Shown: positions 24,109-33,458, numbered from the stretch's first letter. The stretch is 38,717 nt of DNA from Dethiothermospora halolimnae (GCF_037577855.1 NZ_JBAKFX010000039.1:1-38717); one strand, 5' to 3'. Notes: a model not told the origin generated them from the sequence alone. Numbers and translations are program-made.

Positions 24109-26490
24109 TCATCTATCAATTTCTTTTAATAATTTCTTCAGAACCTCATTATCCTTTAAACTATTCAATTCTCTAGATTGATGCTTTTTATTCTTAGACG
24201 ACTTTTTTTTATAATTATTATTTCCCTTGTTTTTATTTGATTTTCTGTCATACTTGTTATAATTACTTTTTTCGTTTTTCCCTTTTATAAGTTCATCTAC
24301 AGTTGCAAGCACCTCTTCTTTTTTATAACCTCCCCCCCTTTTATTATTCCAATTATATTTAACGTTACATTTATCTTTAATTATAGTTTTACTTCTTATA
24401 TAGGTTTCTATTGTATTAGTTTTTAGATAATCTTTTCTTTCATCTATTTGTCTATCCATCTTATTGGTGTATTTAGTAATATAATTTTTCTTTTCATCAT
24501 AACTCTTTTCAGTGTAATGATTTTTTTCAAAATCCATATCAAATATACTTTTATTTTCCAATACATTAACAGAATCAATATCTATTTTAACTTTTCCATA
24601 TCCATATGGTTTAGCTCCGCCTATTAAATCATAAGTTTCTTCCTTCTTAATAAGTTCACTTTCATTTTGAAGCTCCTTTATATCTACACTAAGCATTAAC
24701 AATCCCAGTTCTTCTTCTGTTAAATTGTTAAAATATATTCTTCCCTTTAAATTAATATCCTTTTTCATAGGAATCACTATTTTTTCAGATAACAAATCAT
24801 CTCCCTTTTCTTTTTTATCCTTTATTGGATTTATAGTTTTATTTAATATTTTATAAAACTTATATCCTCTAAGTTGGCAGTCATCTTCATAAGACTTAAT
24901 ATCTTTTACGGTTTCAGCATTATCCTGTTTTAAATACATTTGAAATGCTGTTGCCTGTGGTGTCTGAAGATTAAATACCCTTGTATCTAAATCTTCTTCA
25001 TTTAATTTTCCTTTTATGTCTATAGGAGAAAATCGAAGTCTTGATTTATATGATAAATATCTACCATCCTCTATTTCATTAGTATCTATATTAAGATCTT
25101 CTTTAGTATAACCAAATAATCCCCTTACATAATCTATTTTGTTGTGTTTTTCTTCTTTCAATAGATTATCTAAAGAATTTTTGTATTGTATTTTTAAATA
25201 TGGAGTCCTGCCTATATTAGTTATTTCATCTCCATTTTTGTTAAGAGTAAAAAATACTACAGGGTAATTATTTTTTTCTTTTAAATCGCTATATGAATTA
25301 AAAATATTATAAAATTCTTTTATTTGATTTTTAGTTTCTTTACTACCCTTACTTATTCTAAATCTTTCCATATTATCATTATATACATTAATAAGATTAT
25401 CTTCTATTCCATAGCAATTCCCATCTTCTTTTATTTTTCCCACCAAATAATGTCTCCTTTTGCTACTTGCATTTGTAGAACAAAATAATGTTCCTTCTAA
25501 ATACTCTATAGTATTGTTTGTATTAAAAGAAATATGAGAAACTCCTCTATTTTGACTATTATTATAAAATACGTGTCTTTGATAGGGTCTAAAGCTACGC
25601 CTAGTTTCTTTAGACATAATTTTAGCATATATTCTAGCTTTATACTTTATTCTTTCTTTATATAACTTAAATAAATCACAGTGTTCTTTGTTTATTTTTT
25701 TTAATTCGTTATATAGCATATCACTTTTTTCTTCTATTATTTTTTTTATTTTTTCTTCACTTTTATATTTCAAATGCCACCTGTTAAAATTACCTTTTTC
25801 TATAAACACACTTGAATATTTATTATTATCTATATTATTATCTTTTCTATACTCTTTTATTTTTATAGTCAAATCTTCTATTTTTTTATTTAACTCTTTT
25901 AACCATTGTTTTTCCTTTCTATTCCAATCATACATTGTATTATAGCAATTCTTTGTATCCCCTTGATTAATCCACTCAATCAGTTTGGTTTCATCTATAG
26001 GATAAAACTTTTTTCCTCCTATTTCTTTAGCTTCTTTAACATAAAACTTATTTCCCTTTTTAATTAGATACCCCACATTCATTACCTGTTCTATTTTCTT
26101 ATTGTCAATTCCTAATCTTTTTTCATAAGATTCTGATCTATTATCATTTGATGTAAAGTCTCTATATATCATAGGTCTCTTATCAATAAAAGTTGGATAA
26201 CTGAAACTTAATATTTCCAGATTATTTCTAACTCTTCCCCTTAACGTACTACCCATAACAAAGTAATTTTCATCCATATCTTTTCTTAAATCTAAAATCA
26301 AATCTGACTTTGGAGTTATTGTGTACTCTATATATCCACTTAAATCAGCCCCTTGATTGTTGTTTATATATGATGGTGGCTTTTTCATATCATCTCTCAA
26401 ATCATATGGATATACCCATTTGTCAGGGAAAGGTATGAAATTATAAGGAAGTGAAATTTTTTCTATTTCTTTGTCCTCTTCTTTTGCCAC
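24109..26490 (-). CDS. Type III-D large RAMP protein, TIGR03986-like (Cas7 with insertion)
   Basis: The protein is 793 aa from the GTG at 26490, which follows GGGAGGTG ten nt upstream; a longer in-frame start would overlap csx19. It begins with SLPYNFIPFPDKWV, the typical opening of the TIGR03986 RAMP family of type III-D loci. Then come VMGSTLRGRVRNNLE (RAMP helix motif), LSYKSRLRFSPIDIKG in the second half, and a late glycine-rich loop, GGAKPYGYGKVKI. A long helical, charged region (about 200-300) looks like an insertion. The last 50 residues are rich in Lys, Asn and Ser and probably disordered or RNA-binding. It should be a Cas7-like backbone subunit of the effector complex. It is the last gene of the operon. 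Confidence 0.85.
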   Translation of the reverse strand: MAKEEDKEIEKISLPYNFIPFPDKWVYPYDLRDDMKKPPSYINNNQGADLSGYIEYTITPKSDLILDLRKDMDENYFVMGSTLRGRVRNNLEILSFSYPTFIDKRPMIYRDFTSNDNRSESYEKRLGIDNKKIEQVMNVGYLIKKGNKFYVKEAKEIGGKKFYPIDETKLIEWINQGDTKNCYNTMYDWNRKEKQWLKELNKKIEDLTIKIKEYRKDNNIDNNKYSSVFIEKGNFNRWHLKYKSEEKIKKIIEEKSDMLYNELKKINKEHCDLFKLYKERIKYKARIYAKIMSKETRRSFRPYQRHVFYNNSQNRGVSHISFNTNNTIEYLEGTLFCSTNASSKRRHYLVGKIKEDGNCYGIEDNLINVYNDNMERFRISKGSKETKNQIKEFYNIFNSYSDLKEKNNYPVVFFTLNKNGDEITNIGRTPYLKIQYKNSLDNLLKEEKHNKIDYVRGLFGYTKEDLNIDTNEIEDGRYLSYKSRLRFSPIDIKGKLNEEDLDTRVFNLQTPQATAFQMYLKQDNAETVKDIKSYEDDCQLRGYKFYKILNKTINPIKDKKEKGDDLLSEKIVIPMKKDINLKGRIYFNNLTEEELGLLMLSVDIKELQNESELIKKEETYDLIGGAKPYGYGKVKIDIDSVNVLENKSIFDMDFEKNHYTEKSYDEKKNYITKYTNKMDRQIDERKDYLKTNTIETYIRSKTIIKDKCNVKYNWNNKRGGGYKKEEVLATVDELIKGKNEKSNYNKYDRKSNKNKGNNNYKKKSSKNKKHQSRELNSLKDNEVLKKLLKEIDR

Positions 26491-26492
26491 TG

Positions 26493-26918
26493 TTAATACA
26501 CCTCCCTTATATCGTAAAGACAAGTCCTACTTGGATATGCTAAATGGTCTTCATATGACAGATACTCTCTGAAAATCAATTTCATCCTCTTAGATCCACT
26601 AAACCTAGAATTTAATAAATATTCTCTAGTTATATATCCATCATTAGTACAACAATTATGACTAGTTGTAACTACTTTAAATCCATCTTCAACCCTATAT
26701 ATAAAATATTCATGATTTTCATTGAAAAATCTTGCTTCTAAAATCTCATTATCAAAATCAAAGTCTTTATCTGACTTATTGAAACCACTTATAATATTAT
26801 CAATAGTATCTTTTTGTATTTTTACCTTCACATCACTTAAAGTGTGAATAAGATAAAAATATTTTTCAATATTATTACATTCATTTTTTAATATCTCTAA
26901 AAAATCCCTTCTAACCAT
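26493..26918 (-). CDS. csx19: Probable Csx19 (TIGR03984-like) type III-D accessory subunit
   Basis: The protein is about 141 aa from the ATG at 26918 (MVRRDFLEIL), which overlaps the stop of the double Cas7 gene. An upstream ATG at 26930 is also in frame. The sequence is mixed alpha/beta, with two adjacent cysteines (HNCCTNDG) and a conserved-looking C-terminus, REYLSYEDHLAYPSRTCLYD. Size and exact position between the double Cas7 and the TIGR03986-type RAMP match Csx19 in type III-D loci. The assignment rests mainly on this context, since I cannot confirm a motif. Its last codons carry the ribosome-binding site of the next gene, so translation of the two is coupled. Confidence 0.65.
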   Translation of the reverse strand: MVRRDFLEILKNECNNIEKYFYLIHTLSDVKVKIQKDTIDNIISGFNKSDKDFDFDNEILEARFFNENHEYFIYRVEDGFKVVTTSHNCCTNDGYITREYLLNSRFSGSKRMKLIFREYLSYEDHLAYPSRTCLYDIREVY

Positions 26919-28266
26919 TATTATCACCATCTTCTATAAACTGTTTAAGCTCATTTTTAAGATTTACCAAATACTTTCTTCCCTCTTCATTTAAGCTAGC
27001 TTTTCCATCCTTTAACTCTATACTATGTTCTTGGCTTATTATTCCATCTTCTATCGTAAGCTTCTCACCTCTAAATTCTCCTAACCCCTTATTAGTAGCT
27101 CCTCCTATAGGTATAAATCCCAAACCAATATTTCTTAAAATAATTATAATAGGATATAAAAAATATTTATAATCAATATCATCTTCTTGTTTTTTAACAA
27201 ACTGCAAGTTTATCCTGGCTTTTCCCTTTATTTCTTCATGGGTTATACATGCACTATTCATAACCCCTCCTGTTAATCTATCAATTTTATTATATACAGG
27301 ATTAGTTTCATCACTATCCATTCTGTTGATTTCTATTTTTTTTGACTCATTTATATACACATCTTCAAATTTCAGTTTTCCTCTATGCTGTTTTTTATAA
27401 GTCTTTCCTCCCATAAAAACAGTTAAATATTCATCTTTTATATCACTTTGCTTAAATAATCTAGCTAAGTTACTTCTTATAAGTCCCCTTATGCTAGTCG
27501 CAGGTATGTAATATCCTTGTTTATTCTTTTGTAAGCCAGTAACTGCCTTATCCTTTTCATCTTTTTTTTCAAAACTTTGATAAACTCCATATGGAAAACT
27601 TCCTTCTAAAACTATGTTTACAATATTATTTTCTTCATGTCTACTATCAAGTTGATATTTAAAAATTTCCCCTTCTACACTATCTCTTTTCTTTATAAAA
27701 TTTTCGAAGTCTTTTTTATTGGTCAAATCATAAACCTTTTTCATTATTTTCTCTATTTCAAGTTTTCCAAAACCATTGTTTATTTGACCACCAAAAGTTA
27801 TATACTCCTTTTCTATTCCACAAGCTATTTTTTCTACTAAATCATCTATTTCATTTTCTATATATTTATCCTCTATTTCTATATCAAAATCTAATTTTTC
27901 TCCTATAGGTATATAATTAAATTGGTATTTACCACCATCACATGCTACACCTGTGTCATAATCTATTTTCGTTCCTTCTTTAATCTCTGGCTTAAATTCT
28001 TCATTATTACTTATTTTTATGTTTCCATCGGTTATTCTCAACTTACTTTCTTTAAAATCTTCTTGAGTTTTGCCACCTAAATATTTTTTTATATCTATGT
28101 CTTTATGTTCTAATTCAAAGTAAGAACGTATGACTCCAGCTATTGAATTTCCCATTAAAAATGGTTTATCATAGGAATCTTTTAATAATTCCCCTTTTTC
28201 TGAACTTCCAAAATATAATGGTGATTTTGCTTTTAATTTAAATCTATATCTAACAAACTTGCTCAA
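26911..28266 (-). CDS. Tandem Cas7 (Csm3-like x2) subunit of the type III-D complex
   Basis: The protein is 451 aa with two RAMP domains. Domain 1 (about 1-180) has FLMGNSIAGVIRSYFE (37-51) and the glycine loop FGGQINNGFGKLEI (158-171). Domain 2 (about 212-410) has YYIPATSIRGLIRSNLARLF (252-271), IDRLTGGVMNSA (328-339) and IGGATNKGLGEFRG (387-400). Two Csm3-like units in one chain would occupy two positions along the crRNA. Which aspartate cuts target RNA is not clear. Candidates just before each IPGSS-like motif are D30/D33 and D235/D239. The start is TTG at 28266 with GGGGGGAG upstream, one nt after the Csx10 stop. Confidence 0.88.
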   Translation of the reverse strand: MSKFVRYRFKLKAKSPLYFGSSEKGELLKDSYDKPFLMGNSIAGVIRSYFELEHKDIDIKKYLGGKTQEDFKESKLRITDGNIKISNNEEFKPEIKEGTKIDYDTGVACDGGKYQFNYIPIGEKLDFDIEIEDKYIENEIDDLVEKIACGIEKEYITFGGQINNGFGKLEIEKIMKKVYDLTNKKDFENFIKKRDSVEGEIFKYQLDSRHEENNIVNIVLEGSFPYGVYQSFEKKDEKDKAVTGLQKNKQGYYIPATSIRGLIRSNLARLFKQSDIKDEYLTVFMGGKTYKKQHRGKLKFEDVYINESKKIEINRMDSDETNPVYNKIDRLTGGVMNSACITHEEIKGKARINLQFVKKQEDDIDYKYFLYPIIIILRNIGLGFIPIGGATNKGLGEFRGEKLTIEDGIISQEHSIELKDGKASLNEEGRKYLVNLKNELKQFIEDGDNNG

Positions 28267-28267
28267 A

Positions 28268-29965
28268 TTACTCCCCCCTTTCCTCTTTTCTTAATTCTAT
28301 ATATAAAATTTCTTGTAAAAAATCTATTAAAAACTCTCTTTTCATCCCTATAATATCTTTTTTAAAATACAAATTATGATAAAACAATTGAGCTTTTTTA
28401 CAACCTATTTTTTCATCTACAAAATCACTTATCTCTTTGTGTTTTTTATAGTCTTTATCTTTTTCTAACTCATAAATATATTCCATTATTTTGCTAAAGT
28501 TTTCATCCTTTATAGAAAATCTTTCTTTATTACTCATATAATTTCGATTATATTTAGGTTGTTTTTTTCTGTCTTCTCTTTTTAATTTAATTATATCTTT
28601 CATATTTTTTATATGACTAGCTTTTAACTCATTTATTATTATGATGTCTTTTTCCTTTAGGTAAATATGTTTAATCCATCTCTTTTTCCCTTGAGATAGT
28701 CCTTTAGATATTATTTCTAAATTTGTTTTAGTATCATCACTTATATCTTTTTTGTTCTCATTATCATTACTCTCAGAGTTCCCATCTTCATTATAATCTC
28801 CAACTAATTTTACAGGTTCTATATTTAGTTGTTGTGGATATTCTATATTACAAGCAATCCATCCATATCCATCATTTGTCCTCATACCTCTAAGCCTAGA
28901 TTCTAATACCTCCATTTTTTCCTTATGTAACTTACCTTTGTATTTATACTTGATTATAGAACCTGCCTTCATTATACCTTCCTTTGGGTATCTAGCTCTC
29001 CACTTCATGTTAAACCCTTGAGAATAACTTCCTTTACAATATGCTCTTTTAAAACTAACCTCTTCTAAATTTAATGTATCTTTTAGATATTGACTATCTA
29101 TATGATTAGATGGTTGTCCATTTTCATCTCTAAACATACAATCTGATAAACACTGTAGTACAAGTTCTTTGTTATTCTCTTTTAAATCATCTCTTTTAAA
29201 TTTTAATCCCAATATTTTTTTTACTTCACTATAATTTTCAAAAACTTTTTTATTATCTAATTTTTCATTATTTATTATCTCTATTTTACAAAGTCCATAT
29301 CCACTTCCCTTTGAACCACCTAAATATACTTTTTCATTCCCTCTTATTAATTCTGATAATTTTTTAATAATTTCTTTTTCTCCACTTACTAGTCCTATAA
29401 AAGTATGTCCTTTTGATATAGACTCATACCTAAATATATTATCTTTTTCTTTTTTATTTTTATTTTTCACTCCATTATGATGTAACCTATACTCTTTTTC
29501 AATTTTCACTGGTTCTAAAGGATTAGTTTCGTTAAACTTTACATATTTGTATTTTATATTATTTACTTTTCTTTTATTTTCTTCATTAGAGGAACTATTA
29601 TAGTCTTTTAATAGATTTTTTATATCTATAGGAGTATTACTTTTAATTACTCTTTTTTCCCTAAAATCATGCTTATCTATCCTTAAATTTAGAGGTGTTG
29701 GTATAAATAATCCTTCTTTATTTTTATATGGATAAGCATTATAACAATTTATTTTATTTAATATTTTATACTTATAGTTTTCATTATTTTCATCTTTTAA
29801 ATCATCATCAAGTTTTAATTTTTTCTTTAATAAATAGATTATAGCTCCCCTTAAGGTTGAACCTGGTATATAATCTTTAGAAGATTCTGCTTGATTTTTA
29901 GTCCCATTAGAGCCAATCTTAAGAGGTTCTAAATTTGTAATCTCTACAATTATGTAATTATTCAC
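28268..29965 (-). CDS. csx10: Csx10 (Cas5-like RAMP) with a helical C-terminal extension
   Basis: The protein is 565 aa. The RAMP part (1-385) has the Csx10 pattern DYIPGSTLRGAI (31-42), a first glycine loop YLGGSKGSGYGLCKIEI (214-230) and a second, LRGMRTNDGYGWIAC (358-372). An acidic, disordered linker (389-413, many Asn, Asp, Glu) leads to about 150 residues that look entirely helical and Lys-rich (414-565). This end could be a fused small subunit (Cas11), since no separate Cas11 gene exists in the operon. Csx10 caps the crRNA 5' handle in type III-D complexes. The start is GTG at 29965, overlapping the upstream Cas7 gene by 8 nt, with GGAGGTG inside that gene. Confidence 0.87.
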   Translation of the reverse strand: MNNYIIVEITNLEPLKIGSNGTKNQAESSKDYIPGSTLRGAIIYLLKKKLKLDDDLKDENNENYKYKILNKINCYNAYPYKNKEGLFIPTPLNLRIDKHDFREKRVIKSNTPIDIKNLLKDYNSSSNEENKRKVNNIKYKYVKFNETNPLEPVKIEKEYRLHHNGVKNKNKKEKDNIFRYESISKGHTFIGLVSGEKEIIKKLSELIRGNEKVYLGGSKGSGYGLCKIEIINNEKLDNKKVFENYSEVKKILGLKFKRDDLKENNKELVLQCLSDCMFRDENGQPSNHIDSQYLKDTLNLEEVSFKRAYCKGSYSQGFNMKWRARYPKEGIMKAGSIIKYKYKGKLHKEKMEVLESRLRGMRTNDGYGWIACNIEYPQQLNIEPVKLVGDYNEDGNSESNDNENKKDISDDTKTNLEIISKGLSQGKKRWIKHIYLKEKDIIIINELKASHIKNMKDIIKLKREDRKKQPKYNRNYMSNKERFSIKDENFSKIMEYIYELEKDKDYKKHKEISDFVDEKIGCKKAQLFYHNLYFKKDIIGMKREFLIDFLQEILYIELRKEERGE

Positions 29966-30644
29966 CTAAAATCACCTCCAAAGACTCTTCTATTGAAACT
30001 TCTTTATCGTCCTTTAATAATACAGCTTTTACCTTCCCTCTTCCCCTATTAGTACAACCCCCTATGTAATCTAAACTATTAACTATTATATTTAACAATG
30101 CCACTTGGTCTTTGGCAGGTTCTCTATCAAAATTAATATCACTAATAAAAATCAACCCATTTTTTACTGTATGATAACTACCTAATCGTTTATCTTTGAT
30201 AATACCTTCTTCTAGCTGTATATGCGTCCTAATATTAGTTTGGGCTTCTATTAGATCATATTTGGTAATTCCTTTATATCCATCACTTTCACTATCTAAA
30301 ATATTTATTTCTTTAATAATTTTCTTAACTTCTCCATTTATTTCTAGATTTGATAAATTCATAATACCTTTTTTCGTTTCGCTAATAGAATTATCATTAA
30401 ACCTAGAACCAAATAACTCTAATAGCAAGTCCTCTATTATATCAGCTTTACTACTTATACTAAGTAGATTTTTCCCTATTAATTCTCCCCTTTCTTTTAA
30501 AACTCCTTTTAGTGTTTTAGCATGATAACACACAAATCCATCTTTATCCGTTAAAACTTTATTATTTACAGAGTTCTTCTGTTCTTCCCCACTATTAAAT
30601 ATTCCTTCAGATAAGAGCTCTACTCTTATTTTATAACTACTCAT
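29958..30644 (-). CDS. Single Cas7 (Csm3-like) subunit
   Basis: The protein is 228 aa, one RAMP domain. Seen are a RAMP helix motif (CYHAKTLKGVLKERGE, about 39-54), the segment YDLIEAQTNIRTHIQLEEGI in the middle, and the C-terminal glycine loop YIGGCTNRGRGKVKAVL. The family forms the crRNA-binding backbone and cuts target RNA at 6-nt steps. The active-site aspartate cannot be assigned with confidence (D33 and D35 precede the helix motif). The start ATG overlaps the end of cas10 by 8 nt and the stop overlaps csx10 by 8 nt, so the three genes are translationally coupled. Confidence 0.88.
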   Translation of the reverse strand: MSSYKIRVELLSEGIFNSGEEQKNSVNNKVLTDKDGFVCYHAKTLKGVLKERGELIGKNLLSISSKADIIEDLLLELFGSRFNDNSISETKKGIMNLSNLEINGEVKKIIKEINILDSESDGYKGITKYDLIEAQTNIRTHIQLEEGIIKDKRLGSYHTVKNGLIFISDINFDREPAKDQVALLNIIVNSLDYIGGCTNRGRGKVKAVLLKDDKEVSIEESLEVILGE

Positions 30645-32334
30645 CCTCCTTTCCTCCTTTTTCTGTATCGTTTATATTTTCAAAAAACTCATATGTATCT
30701 ATTACATCATTTAAAACAAAATAGTTTTTATAATCATTCCTTATCAAACCATACTTTTTTACCGTATTACTTTCTTTAGAGTCTTGCTCTATATAAATTT
30801 CTTTTATTTTACTAAATAATTCTTGTGTATGTTTGTCTCTTTTTTTAATTATTTCTGCTTTATAAGAACTGAATCCATCATAAAAATTTTGTTGTAAAAA
30901 ATTTAGTGTAGACTTGGTTAGCTTTGATTGTTTTATAAGACTGTTTACTTGATTACATGTTCTCTTAAATTTTTCATATTTATATATTGATAATTCTTTA
31001 AACTCTATATCTTCTGAAACAATACAAGGTTTAACATGATATATGTCTTCGGTATAATTTTTTATATATTTTTCAAAGTCATAGTCTTCCTTGTTACTTC
31101 CTCTTATGATATTCCAATCTAATATGGACATCTCCATGTCTTTATACTTATTTTTGTCTATCCCTTTATCTTCTAGTATTTTAATGAATTTGTATTTGCT
31201 TTCCTTTGCCCTTTTGCACATCTCTTCTGCTTCTACATAAACATCAAAAAAAGGATAACCTATTTTATTAATTGAAACTCCTGCACAAGCCGTCAGCCTA
31301 TCTTTATCATTCCTCTTTAAAAGTTCTTTTAAAGTTTTATACTCTGTAGTGTCTATATGTGAATTTTTTTCTATATTTTTTAATATTTCCGAAGCTGCAT
31401 CTATAGCTATTTTGCCATCAACTATCAAACAAATATCATCCCCTGCTGATACAATAGGGGTTATGTATGGTCTTATAGGTTTTATCTCTTCTTTAAAAGT
31501 ATGTAAATATTTGTCCAACTTTATTAGATAATCATTAATAGACTTTATGTATACATCTTGTATTTCTTCTCCTAGATTACCAAGTTCTTTAAAGTTCTTT
31601 GTCTTACTAACTAAATCTCCCATGCCATTGCCATCTAATGATATTATACCTATATACTTTTTGTTTTTATCTTCACCATAGCTTTTATAATCTTCCATTT
31701 CATGTGTTATTTTTATTTCATCATATCTATAGTCAGATGAAAGATAATCTTTTAGATGTTTTTTTGCTTCATTTATTTCTTTTAAAGATTTTATATTTCT
31801 ATGCTTATACTCTACTTCGTTACTACTTCTTGAATCTAAATATGCCCTTATATTTTCACTGCCCTCTATAGGATAGCCTGTTATTGAATCCAATACTTCT
31901 ACTCCAAATGAACATTTTCTAAATCTAGATTTTCTTAAATCCTTTAGCCTATCTAACTCTTCGTTTAACTTCACTTTTATTTGGTTGCCTTTAATACCAT
32001 CTTTTTTAGTATATAACGCTATATATAATTCTAACTCTGGATATTTTTCATATACCTTCTTAGAATAGTTCTTTATAAAGTCAACTGCATCATCTTTTTC
32101 TACAAAGGATAATATACTATTTCCTCCACCACAAAATTCTTTTTTATACTTGTCTTTATAGTTATTTAAAAAACTATCTAATGATAAAATATCTTTATCA
32201 TTAGATACAGTATCTTTATTTGTATACTCTGTAATTCTTCTTATTATATCTGATGCATGTATATTATCCCTTAACTTATTACTTTTAAATATAAACTCCT
32301 GTTTCCCTGAAACATCTATCTTTATGTAATGCAT
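30637..32334 (-). CDS. cas10: Small Cas10 (type III-D), no HD domain, AGDD palm motif
   Basis: The protein is 565 aa, shorter than most Cas10 (about 700-900 aa). The chain starts directly with the first palm domain (MHYIKIDVSGKQEFIF), so the N-terminal HD nuclease is absent. The first palm has GGGNSIL (69-75). The second palm has GIISLDGNGMGDL (229-241, D234) and SAGDDICLI (296-304), where the usual GGDD reads AGDD but both metal-binding aspartates remain. RLTACAGVSINKIGYPFFDV and EAEEMCKRAKESK complete the palm. It probably still makes cyclic oligoadenylate on target recognition but cannot cut DNA through HD. The ribosome-binding site is AAGGAGGTG. It is preceded by the two-TM gene 26 nt upstream. 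Confidence 0.9.
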   Translation of the reverse strand: MHYIKIDVSGKQEFIFKSNKLRDNIHASDIIRRITEYTNKDTVSNDKDILSLDSFLNNYKDKYKKEFCGGGNSILSFVEKDDAVDFIKNYSKKVYEKYPELELYIALYTKKDGIKGNQIKVKLNEELDRLKDLRKSRFRKCSFGVEVLDSITGYPIEGSENIRAYLDSRSSNEVEYKHRNIKSLKEINEAKKHLKDYLSSDYRYDEIKITHEMEDYKSYGEDKNKKYIGIISLDGNGMGDLVSKTKNFKELGNLGEEIQDVYIKSINDYLIKLDKYLHTFKEEIKPIRPYITPIVSAGDDICLIVDGKIAIDAASEILKNIEKNSHIDTTEYKTLKELLKRNDKDRLTACAGVSINKIGYPFFDVYVEAEEMCKRAKESKYKFIKILEDKGIDKNKYKDMEMSILDWNIIRGSNKEDYDFEKYIKNYTEDIYHVKPCIVSEDIEFKELSIYKYEKFKRTCNQVNSLIKQSKLTKSTLNFLQQNFYDGFSSYKAEIIKKRDKHTQELFSKIKEIYIEQDSKESNTVKKYGLIRNDYKNYFVLNDVIDTYEFFENINDTEKGGKEDE

Positions 32335-32359
32335 TTTTACACCTCCTTGTAGTTGTTGT

Positions 32360-33232
32360 TTACGAATTTAACAAGTCATATAACTGTCGCTTTATAGTAG
32401 ATTTGCTGTTTGAAAAGTTTATTCTATCTTCGTTTTCCTTATAAACGGGATGTTCTCTATTCAGTTTTTTCCCATAATATAGTACTTTGCAATTTTTAAA
32501 CTCCTCTATTATTTGAAAGCTTTCTTCTTCAGAAATAGCCCCTTCTTTATTGTTTATTATTATTCCATCATATAGAATATTATCTGCCCCTTCTATTATT
32601 CCATTAGTCATTAGTGGATATGATTTTTCATAAGAACTAAGATATCCTTGTAACTTTTCACTTTTTTCTAAAGTTTTTGAAATGATTCCTAATTTATTAT
32701 TTTTATAAACTTTTTTATCTTGTTCAACCTTCTCTATTAATTCCCTTAGAGCATTGACTCTTTTATTTGTTAGTTTACTTATCTCTTCAATAATCTTTTC
32801 TTCACATTCACTCTCTATACTTTTTTTAGCATCTTTAATAGATTTTCCACCTAATAAAAAGCCAAATATGACTAATGAAATTAATATATAAAACATATGC
32901 TTATACGTTTTTAATTCAATTATAATATCTGAATTACTACTAACCTTCTTCTCCAACTCCTTTATTCTGTCCTCTTTTTCTTTAATAAACTTCTCATATT
33001 GATATAAAACATTTTCTAAGTGAGATGCATAGTTTGCTGTAAGATCCCCATTTATCCCTTTGCTAATTTCATTTTTGGAACCTAATTTATTAACTTTAAC
33101 TTCTAATAATTCCACTTTATCTAGTAACTCATCTTTACTAAGGTCAGTCCTCGAATTCTCCTCATAAGCATATAAAATACCAGTTCCTAAAAATAATATT
33201 AAAACTAATACTAATACTGTATTTTTCTTCAT
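32360..33232 (-). CDS. Two-TM coiled-coil protein heading the type III-D operon; candidate membrane effector
   Basis: The protein is 290 aa. A signal-anchor helix covers residues 5-22, an outer coiled coil 30-105, and a second membrane helix 111-129. A cytoplasmic coiled coil (130-200) and a C-terminal domain of about 85 residues (205-290) follow. That domain reads as strand (DGIIIN 222-227), helix (234-246), strand (KVLYYG 249-254), strand (RINFSN 270-275), helix (277-289), a small Rossmann-like alternation. It is the first gene of the operon, 26 nt before cas10, and no CARF or SAVED protein is present nearby. This arrangement suggests a membrane effector or sensor controlled by the type III signal. 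I do not recognise the family, and the C-terminal domain does not match a CARF motif I know. Confidence 0.75.
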   Translation of the reverse strand: MKKNTVLVLVLILFLGTGILYAYEENSRTDLSKDELLDKVELLEVKVNKLGSKNEISKGINGDLTANYASHLENVLYQYEKFIKEKEDRIKELEKKVSSNSDIIIELKTYKHMFYILISLVIFGFLLGGKSIKDAKKSIESECEEKIIEEISKLTNKRVNALRELIEKVEQDKKVYKNNKLGIISKTLEKSEKLQGYLSSYEKSYPLMTNGIIEGADNILYDGIIINNKEGAISEEESFQIIEEFKNCKVLYYGKKLNREHPVYKENEDRINFSNSKSTIKRQLYDLLNS

Positions 33233-33277
33233 TTTTTTACCCCTTTCTAAGTATTCTCTATATGAATTTATATGTTT

Positions 33278-33286
33278 ATTTTACCA
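33278..33286 (-). promoter_or_regulatory. Possible extended -10 of the type III-D operon promoter
   Basis: On the minus strand, TGGTAAAAT (extended -10, TAAAAT at 33278-33283) lies about 45 nt before the first gene's start. No good -35 is visible. The gap from 33233 to 33404 contains no gene. Confidence 0.45.
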
Positions 33287-33404
33287 TAATAGTTCTTTAA
33301 TTCTATTTATTTTGTTAATTTTCTTCAAAATTTTAATAATATTTTATAATTTCATGTTAATCTACCATATTTTTAATTTATAGAATCTCTTTTTATTAAC
33401 AAGC

Positions 33405-33458
33405 AATATAAAAAGCTCTTTATTACGGTATCTATCTAAACCAATAATAAAGAGCTTT
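33405..33458 (-). terminator. Terminator of CRISPR array 2
   Basis: AAAGCTCTTTATTA (33412-33425) and TAATAAAGAGCTTT (33445-33458) form a perfect 14-bp stem with a 19-nt loop. On the minus strand it is followed by TTATATT. It separates array 2 from the cas operon promoter. Confidence 0.75.

Noticed and set aside
24109..32334. Type III-A or III-B classification
   Set aside because: No Csm2/Csm4/Csm5 or Cmr set is seen. Csx10, the TIGR03986-like RAMP, the double Cas7 and the Csx19-like gene point to III-D.
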